64,000 bases of DNA, taken from NCBI RefSeq assembly GCF_003265705.1, contig NW_020312848.1, positions 53,053,642 through 53,117,641 on the forward strand, read 5' to 3'. The notes below the pieces were generated by a model. The model worked only from the letters and a program-made list of their open reading frames with translations, did not search any database and had not been told where the DNA came from. Positions within the stretch are counted from its first letter, which is position 1. Every line of letters begins with the position of its first letter. The stretch comes from Callorhinus ursinus. Lineage: Eukaryota; Chordata; Mammalia; Carnivora; Otariidae. The position numbers and the translations under genes were made by a program. Below, one piece after another: positions 1 through 11,345 of the stretch.

Positions 1-91
1 ACTTTTCCATAAATGAGATGAAGCAAAAGTTCAGGCACTTGATCACTAAAATATGCATGTTTCCAATAGAGAAAGTCTTAGAAATAGTAAT

Positions 92-200
92 TGTAGTAGG
101 TAGCATTTATTAGGTTCTCACCAAGTGTGAAACATTGCTCTAAAAATTTTTTAAATAATATTAATCCCTCTTCTTTATCCCAATTTATATCAGTGGGCTA
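92..200 (-). repeat. MIR fragment, antisense
   Basis: The run from TAGCATTTATTAGGTTCTCA through the CTCTTCTTTATCCCAATTTA stretch follows the antisense order of a mammalian MIR SINE: size-class phrase, 'gctctaa' phrase, then the block that in consensus reads ccccattttacagatgagg. It is strongly diverged and both ends are lost, as expected for a repeat of this age. No target duplication is visible. Confidence 0.5.
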
Positions 201-220
201 AAAGAACATAGCTGCTATAC

Positions 221-495
221 CTGTGGTTCTCAAACTGTGCACCAAGGTGCCCTGAGGCACACAGCAAACTCATGACAACATGGGACATATTTGCTTTTTA
301 AGGGAAACACAAGTGATACCCGATAACTATGAGACATTTTATGAATACTAGCTTGAAATACTTCACAATTTCACATTAGATTGCTCTAAATTATTTTTTA
401 ATTAAAATTATAACTTTCTAGGAATTTTTAGGAATTATGTTTTTTCCCTAAGTTATCTGATTTGTTAGTATATAATTATTTATAGTAATCTGTTA
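221..495 (+). mobile_element. hAT-like DNA transposon, left half
   Basis: The segment opens with CTGTGGTTCTCAAACTGTG, which resembles the terminal inverted repeat of hAT-Charlie elements (consensus CAGTGGTTCTCAA). The internal phrase about a dropped GTGCCCTGAGGCACACAGC is typical of one medium-reiterated mammalian hAT family. The matching right half appears near 1290-1590, so an L1 fragment seems to have landed inside it. I could not find a convincing 8-bp target duplication and do not give a family name. Confidence 0.45.
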
Positions 496-499
496 TCAC

Positions 500-1260
500 A
501 CTGTATATCTGTGTTTATCTGTTGTACTGTTTTCTCTTCCATTTCTCATTTTGATTTTTGAGTTTTCTCTCTTTTTTTTTCTTAGTTAACATAGTTAAAG
601 CATTGCCAATTTTGTTTATTTTTGGGGAAATACTGGTCATTACTTTCAATGTTGTGTTATTGTTTATTATTGTCTCTATCTTATTTATTTATGATTTTTT
701 CTTTGTTATTTCCTTCCTCTACTAAATTTCAGTCAAGTTTCTTCTTGTTCTAGTTCCTTTTGATGTAATGCTAAGTTGTTTCTTTTTCTTTTTCCTTTTT
801 TGTTTGAACTTTTTTTTCTTAATACAAGCATTAATAGCATGAATTTCACTCCAACATTTACCTTTGCTGCATCCCCTAGGTTTTGGACTATTGTGTTTTC
901 TTTTTCTTTTGTTTTGAGACATATTTTGATTTGCCATTTGATTTATTTAGTCTGTTGCTTGTGCAGTAGTGTGTTGTTTAATATTTACATATTAAATATT
1001 TAATATTTACATTGTAGATTTTCCAGCTTTGTTTCATTGTTGATCTTTAGTTTTGTACCATGTGGTTAGAAAATATATTTGGTATGATTTCAGTCTTCTT
1101 AAATTTGTAATATTTGTTATGCCTCTTTTTATGTGATTTAACTAGGGGATTCTTCTGTGTGTACTTGAAGAAAATGTGTGTTCTATTTTTCTTGCATGGA
1201 ATGTTTTATATATATCTTTTAGAACCATGTATTCTGAAGTATGCTTCAAGTAAAAAATGT
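500..1260 (-). mobile_element. LINE-1 ORF2 fragment, antisense
   Basis: Read on the minus strand this matches the C-terminal half of L1 ORF2. In plus orientation the landmarks are the 'ctttgctgcatcccctaggttttgg' type phrase near 865-890, the 'tttcattgttgatct' phrase near 1030, the 'atgtggttagaaaatat' phrase near 1060-1077 (consensus: the gtggtctgagagagtgc region) and 'gaaaatgtgtgttct' near 1170. It is riddled with stops in every frame and lacks both L1 ends. It splits a hAT-like element. Confidence 0.65.
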
Positions 1261-1289
1261 TCTTGTTGAGCGGAAAAAAAAGCAAATAC

Positions 1290-1590
1290 TATCTATTCAA
1301 ATATCAATATGAAACAGGAAAAGAGGGTGACTGGCCATATCCAATCTGATTGCATGGTTTAAGAAATTGTTCAGTACTCAACAGGCATATACATTTCAGG
1401 AATAAGTAATTGTAATTATTTAAAGATAAAATTTAAAATTTTTTATTTTGGAATTTTTGCATTACTTTTTCAAATAACAATGGTTTTGTTAGAGTATAAA
1501 ATTTATTGTTTTGATCTTGGTGACTTGTTAAAAAACATTACTGAGACTCTAAGGATGCTTGGAACTAAGAAGGTTCAGGAACCTCTGATT
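1290..1590 (+). mobile_element. hAT-like DNA transposon, right half
   Basis: The end GAAGGTTCAGGAACCTCTG resembles the inverted complement of the left terminus at 221. The stretch with TGACTTGTTAAAAAACATTA fits the same medium-reiterated family. Together with 221-495 it suggests a single old DNA transposon interrupted by an L1 fragment. The assignment is by recall of the consensus. Confidence 0.4.
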
Positions 1591-1599
1591 TACAGCATT

Positions 1600-2000
1600 T
1601 CTGTTTAGAATATGCCCCCAAATGCCTTTTTAGAGTTTATGTAAGCAAAACAATTTAAATTGATAGAATTAATTAAATATACTTTATCTCCATTCTTTGC
1701 TTTCTATTAGGGACACAATCATTCTAGAGTTGCATTGAGGGGCCACGAATTAATGCAATCACTGTTTTCCCTTATTAAACAATAGGGACAGAATCTGGTT
1801 CAATGAATCCATAGTCAGTCTATGTGTGTATGTTTGGTGGCATTGTGAATTACCTATACCCCACTCATGTAAATGATCTGGATAGCAAGAAAACAAAAAT
1901 AAAATACATGTAGTCCATTTCAGTTTATGATTTAGTCCAAGTTGGTCATTTAAGTGGTCCCTATAGTTTTCACTTTGTTTCATTTGTATAATTGCTCCAT
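1600..2000. other. Unassigned sequence
   Basis: No gene, RNA or repeat is recognised here. The open frames are short, lack protein-like composition and are not supported by splice or promoter context. Confidence 0.5.
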
Positions 2001-2004
2001 CTTC

Positions 2005-2640
2005 TGCATGCCTCTATTTCTTTCTCCTTATTGAGCTATAGGCAATGTGGGGAACTGACTGTATCCTTGCTGTAGCAGAGGAAGCAGGTGATCTCCATGG
2101 AGTTCTCTGGTCTTTCTGGACTATGCAGATTGTCTCTCATCTGCCTGTGCTCTGATCAGCCTGCCAGCACTTGGACTGAACTTGGGGATCAGTATAAACA
2201 TCTGGTCTGGCCTCTCTTAGTATGGTCAGAGCTTGGCAGCCTTCCCTCACATTTGCTCTCACCATTACCTTTCACCTACTGAACCCCTGCATGTCCTCCA
2301 TCCTGCCCATGGCCTAGTAAATCTCATGGCAGGCCTGCTAGCTCACAAAGCAGCTGCTTCTAGCTGTTTCTTCTAAGATCAAAGACCTTCTGAGTCCTGT
2401 CCTCAACACAGGCAAACCAAGAGCAGTGCAGGAAAGCTAAACCCTGTCCTTCTTCATAAGAACACGTGTATATTATTTTCTCTCTTTCTTCTTTCTCTGT
2501 TCTCTTAATACCTTGGGACCAGAAGTGGAGGACCTGCCTTTACCTTAACCTTGTGGCATTGTTCTGTTATGGTGTCTGGCCTTTTGGTGAAGTGTTAATT
2601 GGAAATCAGGGTATGAGAGATAGACAGACTTATAGATAAA
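2005..2640. other. GC-richer unassigned block, possibly an old LTR
   Basis: This block stands out from the AT-rich surroundings, with many CTG/CCT-rich words between 2040 and 2440. It then drifts into CT-rich sequence and a TGTTATGGTGTCTGGCC phrase. The texture resembles an old ERV LTR, but I cannot match it to a family and see no paired duplication. A 64-codon open frame at 2088-2282 has no recognisable domain and I do not call it a gene. Confidence 0.3.
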
Positions 2641-3124
2641 GGACCTTATATTGGGAGTATTTTAAAGATAGGTAATCACATACATATGTAGTAAGGAATT
2701 ATAACTCTAAAGACAAATGTTTAGATCCCAAGACTTTGTATTTTAGATCTTTGCAAAATGAGCAAGTTGAGAATGGTTACATATCAAAAAGTTTAGACTA
2801 AAAACTATCCCTCCATATAATAGGGCACAGAGAATTGAAACAATATGAATACCACATGCTTTCAGGGAAAGAAACTTAAAAATATGTAGATAGCACTGAT
2901 GGTTCTAGGCAAAGTAATATGGTAGATAGTTTTATTCAACATCCTCTGAGTCTTTTATGTCAGTTAATCTTGGGTACCCTGCTCATTTAACTGAAGTTGA
3001 CCCTATTTACTAGTTCGTTTCTTCTTGTTTCAGTTTACATGAAAATGTGACTTCAGGATGGAGATTAGAGATACAGGAAAGCAAATACTGCATTTCGTTG
3101 TCTGACAACTAACTTATATAGGCG
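2641..3124. other. Unassigned sequence
   Basis: AT-rich sequence with no recognisable gene or repeat. Confidence 0.5.
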
Positions 3125-3270
3125 AGGCAATGAAGTGTGATAGAACACTGGTTGCAGGTTTAGATGACTTTTTATACAACTACTTGCATGCACTCGAGTA
3201 AATCCATTTCTCTTTTGGAGTAGCTTTTTCCCTATTTGCTTAAGACCAAATTCAATTGCATGGTATTCTT
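3125..3270 (+). repeat. Possible MIR fragment
   Basis: The order of phrases GTGATAGAACACTGGTTGCAG, then AAATCCATTTCTCTTTTGG, recalls the sense MIR layout (a gene-wide 'tagaacactgg...' head followed by the 'cctcagtttcctcatc' block). Divergence is heavy and the call is tentative. Confidence 0.35.
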
Positions 3271-3279
3271 TAAATAGCT

Positions 3280-4600
3280 GTTAGTCTAATGATGATGATT
3301 TTTATCATATTTTAACATTTTTTCAAGAATATACTCTGTGTGAAATCACTACAAGAAACTCACTATTATTGAATAGTGTTTTTAAATTGTGTGTCATATG
3401 TTGAATAATTCTATTAAGTAGACAAAGAGAAGCATCACCTGAATTCTGGCCTTCATGGTCACTAGGCATGATAAAAACCATTGAACAATACAGTTCTTAG
3501 CATTTGATCAAACAAATTAAACATTTGAAACTGAGAGGCCTTGTCCTTATTGTTTTAAAACCAGACTATAAAATAAATCTATCCTTTATGTATCTTGCTC
3601 TGGTTGCGTTGTAGTTCTCTACAAATGGGGCATTGGTGCATGTAAACAAAATAGTTCCAGTAAGAGCACATAGCTCAGAGCCTTCTGTCCTGTTTTCAGT
3701 GACCTGGAAAGTACAAAGAGAGAGGTGTCACAAAAATGGCTTTACTAGTATATTTGTAGACAGGTAGAACCTTCACTATCACCATAAATTTAAGATCTAT
3801 CCACTTCCTCCAAGAAAACTAATAGGAGAAATAGAAATATTGAGTTCTGTTTCATAACCATTTCATTTGGGAAATTGTGAAAAAGAAGAGAGAAAATAGA
3901 TTGGGAAAATCTTTACCTTTGACATGAAGTAATAATAAATTAGAACTTAAAAGAGGAAGAAAATTCTACCAGTACCTTATGGAAAAGAATTTTATTCACG
4001 ATCATACTCCTTTCTAAATAATATTTTACCTATTTGGTGTACCTACAAATTACTCTTCTTTTCTAAGTTTATTTAATCACTGGCATTGGTGTCTTTAGTC
4101 TTCATTAAGTAGAAAAACAAATATTTAAACTCAAATGCATTAGACAGTTTTATTGCTTACTAAATAGATAATGGAGAAATAGCTTATTGCAATATATTTG
4201 TATGTTATAAATTGATTTATGGTCATCACTTGCAGTGAAGTAACTTCTTTTATGTAACATTAAAGATATAATCTAACTCTATAAATATCCACTTTTTGAG
4301 GAATTCATGAAGATGTTTTAATATTTCTTAATAGAAGAAAGTTAAACTGATTTGGAAATGTGTTTGTATAGAATCACACCAGTTTTGTTTAATTTTAAAG
4401 TCCTATTATATTTTCCCCTGCAACATCAGACATGTTGGAATATACTTACATTAAATCAAATATCTATTCTAGATTCAGGTAATTAATAAATGAGATTCAA
4501 TTGTAAATGACTGTTTTTAAAAATCTAGTGTTGATGGGTTTAAGGTCCCAGGTGCATCTATCTGGTTTAGCAAAGTAAAAGTAGAAATCTCAAAGCTCTA
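3280..4600. other. Unassigned unique-looking sequence
   Basis: About 1.3 kb of AT-rich DNA with no repeat I recognise, no open frame of note and no splice-exon structure. Confidence 0.5.
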
Positions 4601-4800
4601 AAGCCAATCGGTTCTTAAAACTTTGATGTTTTAATGCTTCCTAATTTACACCTAATGCTGTAGTTTGTACATTTGAAGACATTATGTAAACACCCAAGAC
4701 ATTCATCTTTAATGTTCCCATTTGTGCAAAAAAAGGCTTTGCATATTTAATTTATATGCACAAATTTCTGACATTTGAAATGGAGTTTAATTTTTATTAG
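4600..4800. promoter_or_regulatory. Candidate conserved noncoding element
   Basis: Non-repeat sequence with overlapping inverted repeats. An outer pair, ATTTGTGCA at 4720-4728 and TGCACAAAT at 4757-4765, is perfect over 9 bases. An inner pair, TGCATAT at 4740-4746 and ATATGCA at 4754-4760, flanks TTAATTT. TGCATAT and TTAAT words are typical of POU and homeodomain binding sites. That this is regulatory is inference; conservation cannot be tested here. Confidence 0.25.
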
Positions 4801-5175
4801 TCCTTCAAGATATCACTGTAAGAAGCTAGAATTCATCTCTCCCTAATAACTGTTGATTTATTAAAGTTTTGTTTTACTCTCTTAGTAATACGTAGGACTT
4901 TATTATTATCTGGATCAATAAACCTTACTTTGTGTGTTAAAGCTAGACATTTTTACAAAAATGCTTTATATCATTTACTACTGAGTGATTTAGTTCTTTC
5001 ATGTTGTTAGGACTGTTCTGTATTTCTGTTTTAGTAAATGTTAGTGTTCTTTATTAAATTAAGTTGTAGCTGTGTTTTAATTTTTTAAATTTTTTTTCCA
5101 GTTTGAAACCATACTTTATTTTTAATGTAGCTAGAAATCCAATAACTATGTATTTTTAAGCAGAATGTAGCTGTG
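4801..5175. other. Unassigned sequence
   Basis: AT-rich DNA with no recognisable gene or repeat. Confidence 0.5.
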
Positions 5176-5178
5176 TTT

Positions 5179-5570
5179 TTAAATGAATATCTCACTAGTA
5201 TTTAGAAACCTAGTGAGGATCTTTTCCCTTCCCACTTTCATCAACCAGCTGTTTTTCCCCTTTAATATTGAACCTCTATAAATATTTATCTGTATTTTAA
5301 ATATACTTGTGGTTATCATCAAGGTTAGTCTATTTACCAAGTCAGTCAATGTAAGCACATTGCTCATTTTAATTGTATTAATTCGCCTCCTCAGAGAAAG
5401 AAGGCGAAGCTTCCATCTGTCTCTGTCAATTTTGTTTCTTTCCAAGGAGATGACAAAGACATTTTTACCATATAGGTGTGAAATGCACAAGTATGGTAAC
5501 CCAAATTCACTCCCACACCTACTCATTCCCCCGTAAATCATCCTTCCAGCAAGTGGAAAGCTTAAGGATG
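5179..5570. promoter_or_regulatory. Candidate conserved noncoding element with a 120-codon minus-strand open frame
   Basis: This is the longest open frame outside recognisable repeats (5541 down to 5179, 120 codons). The translation has no domain, signal peptide or low-complexity logic I recognise, and no splice or promoter context, so I do not call a CDS. The DNA itself is unusual for the area: it is not repeat-like, carries local CpGs, AATTG/TTAATT words near 5370-5383, and a 7-bp inverted repeat, TTCGCCT at 5382-5388 with AGGCGAA at 5402-5408. A conserved enhancer-like element would explain a long accidental frame; this is inference. Confidence 0.25.
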
Positions 5571-6930
5571 AGTGACACTAGTGGGTTCAGAATCCTTACT
5601 CTCAGCCTCTATTTAAAAAGCAAAAATCCCAAGCTAAGAAAGCTTCAGTGAGTCCCTTATCCTTTTCCACTACCATAGGACTTGTAGCTGCACTATTAGT
5701 GATGACCTGCCCTGCTGGGATATTGCACAGTCAGTCCCTTCATGCATGAAATTAATTCCCCAGTAAAGGCAAAATAAAGTCTCATGAAACCCCCTCACTG
5801 TAATTTTGAAAGAATCAAGACAGGAAATATTTGAGGAAGAAAATGTTTTATGTAAGATATAAAACATAAGTTTATAGATTTGACTAGTCATGGAAAAAAA
5901 TAAAGATTTAAGAAATGTCTTATATGGGTGTTGCTATAACATGTTAAATTAGTAAAATTGTCCAAGGGTAATAACATACTTTTCTACTTAAAAGGTAATA
6001 GGATCTTTTGGCTATGCAGACTCTCTGCCTGGGGCAGAGGACACAATGACATTGCCTTGCTTTGTGGCAGCGAAAAAAGCTCCCCTTCTTCTGACTGTTT
6101 TCCCACCGAGTTCACACTTATTTCTAACTTTTTTTCATACCTGACCTTCAGCTCTCCATTTCAAGTGATTCCCCTGATTACCAGAGCTATGCTTTTAGCT
6201 GCTTGACAACCCAAAATATGCTTTCTCTACCGCTTATGTCTGCACAGAGTCTTGTAGTCAGGGAATTCAGAGTAGGGATGCATGGAGAAAATTCACTCTA
6301 CCTAAACTTGCCCTAGCTACATCTTTTTTCGCTTCTTTAAAGTATTTGGAAAAAGGAAGCAGGACCATCCTTCCTCAAGTAAATAGGTTGTTAGTTAGTT
6401 TGTAAAACATTGGCTGATGGTGGACTCCCAAAGGCAATTTTTTTTTCATTCAGTGAAGGAATTTTGTATAGAGGAAATGTAAAAATTATAGAAGACTTAA
6501 ATTTTAGGTTAGAAATAACCTTAGGAAAAAAATACTTGTGTCCGTCCCTATGATGTTGCTTAAAAAAGAAATTGAAACCCAACATATTTATGTAGCTGAG
6601 TTCTCACTTGTAATGGTTAAAGCAGAATCCCATTTCCTCCTAATTGCTGAGAAACATTCCATTTGCACATATAATTATCAATTTGTACTTCTACCATAAC
6701 TAATACTTGCAGTGTTGAGCTAAGTAGAATGATAAATTAAATTTTCAATAAGGAGAATGAGTGTTTAGAATGTTTCCTATAGGCCAGCTGATGGCAATTA
6801 CATTGACCAAACACGTAGGGAAAGGGTGGTTGAAAATTTAAGTAAGGAAAAACAATATTTCTGTGATGTTTTACATGCAAATTTTCCCTCAAATTAATCT
6901 TAAAATGTTAATAGTAACTTTTATCACAAC
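5571..6930. other. Unassigned sequence
   Basis: No repeat or gene recognised. A slightly GC-richer patch at 6000-6230 contains an 82-codon frame (5958-6206) without recognisable protein features. Confidence 0.5.
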
Positions 6931-6935
6931 TTACT

Positions 6936-7440
6936 TTCTTTTATTTTTTGATTAAAAACTTTATTCTTTAGAGCAGTTTTAGGTTCACATCAAAACTGAG
7001 CAGAAAGTATGGAGAGTTTCCATATAGTTCCTGTCTCCACCCATGCACAACATCCTCCACTGTTCACATCCTATACCACAGTGGTATATTTGTTTTAACT
7101 GATGAACCTACATTGACACATCATTCATTATCATCTAATATCCATAGTTTACATTAGGATTCATTCCTGGCATTGTACATTCTACGGATTCTAAGGACAT
7201 GTATCTATTATTGTAGTATCATATAGACATATACAGTTCCACTGCCCTATAAATCTTTTGTGCTCTTTTTATTCATCTCTCTGTTTTCCCCAACCCCTGG
7301 CAACCACTGATCATTTTTTATTTCCATAGTTTTGCCTTTTCCAGAATGTCATATAGTTGGAGTCATGCAGTATGTACCCTTTTCAGATTGACCTTTTTTC
7401 ACTTAGTAATATGAATTTAAGGTTCTTCTGGGTTTTGTTT
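6936..7440 (-). mobile_element. Old LINE-1 3' UTR, antisense
   Basis: The plus-strand text follows the antisense 3' UTR of L1M-type elements closely: AGAGCAGTTTTAGGTTCACA near 6971, TGATGAACCTACATTGACAC near 7101, CCATAGTTTACATTAGGATT near 7142, CAACCCCTGGCAACCACTGA near 7290 and CACTTAGTAATATG near 7400. The element is inserted with its tail at the left and is truncated at the right. It has no coding capacity. Confidence 0.85.
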
Positions 7441-8344
7441 CTTTCTCCCCTAAGTTTTGGTAATATGATTTTTCTCTGCTCTTTTTTTTCCTTTTCTTAC
7501 TGCCGATAAATATAAAATCATTCAGAGATGGGAAAGTGAGGTTAGTAGGGTACAGTTAAGCATAATTTACCTTTTTCTGAGGTGCTTAAGTTACCTTCAA
7601 ATTTTAAGAGAATTTATAGGAATAGTCTAGGCACACAGAAAGCATATATGGGGAAATGTAACTAAATAGTTTGGATTTTACAAAATCCACTAATTATGGC
7701 TTTATAATATCTCTTCACAAAACCTCACTGAAAGGAATTCCAACAGGTACTGAGGCATCATCCACCAGAATAATGTGCTGCAGAATCACAGATGGCATGC
7801 ATGGGAGTGTAAACCACAGGGACTTTAGGAAAGATCATTCATTCAATAACTTAAAACAGGAGATACCAAAAGTTACTATTTAGGAAACTCAGAAATCAAA
7901 TTAAGGAATTTCCTTCTTAATAGGGAAGGAACTCTCTTAATCTCTTTCCATTATGTCATCCATTTTTGCTCTTGTCTAGATGATTACACTGATTTGGGAG
8001 GATCGTCACAAAATCACAGGTTTGCTCTTCTGTTATTTTGAAAAGGAATTTCAGTTATCAAAAGAAAATTCCAGTTTTAGAGAAGCAACGTAGAAGATGA
8101 AATTCCAAAGAGGCCATATTAGAACTCATCAAACTAAATACTATAAACCTTACACTTTCAAAAACAAATAAACTCAATATTGAAATTACAGCTTCAGTGG
8201 AAAATTTTAGGACTTAGTTTCCTGAATTTTATAAGAAAGGTCATTGAAACCTGATTTTGAATTCATATTTATCATGCTTAATTTTGCCTACTGTATAAAC
8301 CAAAATCAACTGCAACATTTATAGAATTCAGGTCTCTTTCTCTT
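7441..8344. other. Unassigned sequence
   Basis: About 900 bases with no recognised gene or repeat. The 70-codon frame at 7671-7883 has no recognisable features. Confidence 0.5.
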
Positions 8345-8480
8345 TCCCCTTTAAATTTTTTCCCAAAGTAATGCTTGCATGTGGTTAAAAAGATCAAATA
8401 GTGCAGAAGAGATTTTAATAAAGAATAACTGTCTACCATTCACGTCACTCAACCAAGTTATACTGCTGCTTGTCCTGCCT
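8345..8480. repeat. Possible old interspersed repeat, family not named
   Basis: The text AGATCAAATAGTGCAGAAGA near 8390 followed by a C-rich stretch resembles a common mammalian repeat whose consensus reads 'aatcaaacagtacagaaggg...'. A second copy may sit at 19025-19240. I cannot name the family with confidence. Confidence 0.3.
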
Positions 8481-8814
8481 CCCAGAAAAAAAAAAAACCA
8501 AAAAACAAACCTATTTTTAAGTTTTATGCCAGTTATTACCAAGCAACTAAATAATAGAGACAATTTTATTTTTATCAATTTAAGATTCTGTTTATTTATT
8601 GATTCAGCATTATGAGAGTTGAAGATTTATTTCAATGAAATCCTCTATTTTAACAGGTATTAGTTTTTCATTTGTCTGTTGGCTACTTTTGTAATGTTAA
8701 AACTCTATTTCTATACATTCAGTTTCTGGTTCAACACGTAAGGATGTTGGAAGTCGCCACTCTGTCCTAAAAATAAGTAAAAAGGTAAATAGTCTGAAAA
8801 ATCAGCTACTCTTC
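8481..8814. other. Unassigned sequence
   Basis: No gene or repeat recognised. Confidence 0.45.
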
Positions 8815-10589
8815 TTAGATCCCTAAGAGTGGGAGGGACACAGGGCAAACCACCGCCCCCAATATTGAAGAGACAGGCCAATACATGGAGTCATGGCTTC
8901 CCAGAGCAAAGACACAAATGGAAACTGGCAGGGGAACCAGTGTCAAGGTAGGAAATCTGAACTGTAACTGATGAATTGCTGGAGGCTTAGTGTGGACAAC
9001 TCTGAAAGTTAAAATCGCCAAGGGAACCCAGTCAAAATGGAGCAGGTGTCCCCTATATTTTTGTGAGTTTTACTTCCTAGAACTCAACCAGATTCTTAAA
9101 TACTGGAGAAGAATCTTCTATGCTTCCAAAAGAGAGAAGGGGAAATGAATCATTTTGAAATATGCCAGAACATTCTGTTCTCAACAAGGCCTGCCTTCAG
9201 GAGAAACTAGTTAACCAGAGCTTAACCTGCTGGGATATTATGAGAGCCTAAATGACCTGGCAGAATGTAAATACCCAACTCCAGCCCACTCTAGCCTCCA
9301 AGGAAAGAAAAAAAATGAATAACAATTGGGAAGTCTACAGTCTGGAGTCATAGATGCACTAAAGATGAGATTTAATCATAAGAACTATAGAATATTTTGC
9401 TTTCCCTCATACCTTACCACCACATTACTAAGGCCTACTTACAATAATTCCTTTTACATGGTACATCACATCTAGTATCAAGAAAAAGTTACAGTGCATA
9501 CTAAAAGGCAAACAATACAATTTGAAGAGAGAAAGCAAGATAAGAATCAAACATGGTGGAGATGTCAGAATTATCAGACTGGGAATTTAAAACAACTATG
9601 AGTAATATGCTAAGGGTTCTAATGGATAAAGTAGACAGCATGAAAGAACAGATGGGCAATATAAGGTGAAAGATGGAAATCCTAAGAAAGAATCAAAAAG
9701 AAATGCTAGAGATAAAAAACAGAAATGAATGCTTTTGATGAGCTTATTAGTAGACTGAGGGAAGAATCTCTGAGCTAAAGGAAATACAAATAGAAACTTT
9801 GAAGAGAAAATCAGAGGGAAAAAACAATCCTGAAAGAAGCCAGAGGGGGAAAAATACCTTACCTATAGAGGAACAAAGATGAGAATGATACCTGTCTTCT
9901 CAGAAATGCAAGCAAAAGAGAGTGGAGTGAAATACTTAAAGCGTTGAGAGAAAAAATTCCTAGCAACCTAGAATTCTGTACTAAGTGAAATTTTTCTTCA
10001 AAAGTGAAGAAATAAAGACTTCCCGAAACAAACAAAAATTAAGAGAATTTGTTGCAAGTAGACCTACTTTGCAAGATACCTTAAAAGAAGTTCGTTAGAG
10101 AAGAAAAATAATATAGGTCAGAAACTCAGATCTACATAAGTAAGGAAGAGCGTCAAAGAAGGAATAAGTGAAAATAAAATAGAACTTTTATTTTTTATTT
10201 TTAATTGATTTATTTTAATTGTTCAAAATAATATCAACAATGTATTTATGTATGCTTATGTATATATCTTCTGTGTATATATACATGCTTATGCATACTT
10301 ATATATAAATGAAATGAATGACAGCAATGATACAAGGCCAGAAAGGAGGAATTAGGATTTTTTTTTTATTATAAGGTACTCACACACTTGTGAAGCAATA
10401 TACTGTTATTTGAAAGTAGCCTTGGATTATTGTAAATTGCCAACTCTAGAGCAACCACTAAAAAATATGCTAAAATGAAAAATGGAATCATTTGAAATAT
10501 TTAATTAAAACCACAAAAGTCAAAAAAACAGTGGAAGACAAAATTAGGAGCAAAGAACAAGGGCAACAAATAGAAAACAGTAACAAATA

Positions 10590-11115
10590 TGGTAGATATT
10601 AATCCAATTATACCAACAATCACTTTGAACATCAGTGGACTAAATGCACCAATTAAAAGAGAGGGATTGTTAAAGTGGATCCAAAAACAAGACCCAACTA
10701 TATGTTGATTAAAATAAACCCATTTTAAATATAAAGATACATATAGATTAAAAGTAAATGGATGGAGAAATGTGTACTATGCTAACATCAATCAAAAGAA
10801 AGCAGAAGTAGGTTTATTAATTTCAGATAGAGCAAATTTCAAAGCAAGGAATGTTATTAGAGATAAAGAAAGGCATTACATCATGATAAAAGTTGGTCAG
10901 TTTTCCAAGAAAACATAGCCATCTTGGACATGTATGCACCTAATCACAGAGTGTCAAACTGTGAGGCAAAAACTGATAGAATGGCAAGGAGAAATAGATG
11001 ACTCTGCTGTCATACTTGGAGACTTCAACATCTCTCAGAAATGGACAGATCCAGCAGGCAGAATATTAGTAAGGACACAATTGAACTCAATACCATCAGT
11101 TGACTATATTACAGT
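10590..11115 (+). pseudogene. LINE-1 ORF2 endonuclease remnant
   Basis: Translation in broken frames gives the N-terminal L1 endonuclease order: a 'TLNISGLNAPIKR' type start near 10620-10660, then a 'VILGDFNIS' segment at about 11010-11036 that carries the conserved GDFN motif of the AP-endonuclease fold. In intact L1 this domain nicks the target DNA. Stops and indels separate the segments. The frame at 10934-11206 runs out of the endonuclease into the reversed block. Confidence 0.7.
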
Positions 11116-11345
11116 GATCTATTTCTGGGCTCTCTATCCGGTTCTATTGACCCATTTGTTTCTTTGTTTATTTATTTATTTGTTTGGCAATACTACATTG
11201 TCTTGATTACTTAGCTTTTTAATAAGTCTTGGAGTTGGGTAATAAGTCTTGAAGTTGAGGAGTGACAGTCTACAATCCTGTTCTTCTTCAATATTGGATT
11301 GGCTATTCTGGGTCTTTTGCCTGCAAAATTCACAATCAGCTTGAA
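11116..11345 (-). mobile_element. Inverted ORF2 segment inside the ancient LINE-1
   Basis: In plus orientation the text reads as antisense ORF2: GGGCTCTCTATCCGGTTCTA near 11127, CATTGTCTTGATTACTTAGC near 11196 and ATTGGATTGGCTATTCTGGG near 11293. Complemented, it is the ORF2 part just after the RT (the 'IPDFK..YKA..IKTVWYW' stretch). The next sense block at 11346 starts with what lies immediately downstream of that part in a normal L1, so the block appears flipped in place. Confidence 0.7.

Noticed and set aside
10181..10330. AT-rich tract as a separate satellite or origin
   Set aside because: It is irregular TATGTAT/TTTATTT text inside the old L1 inter-ORF region, without a true repeat unit.
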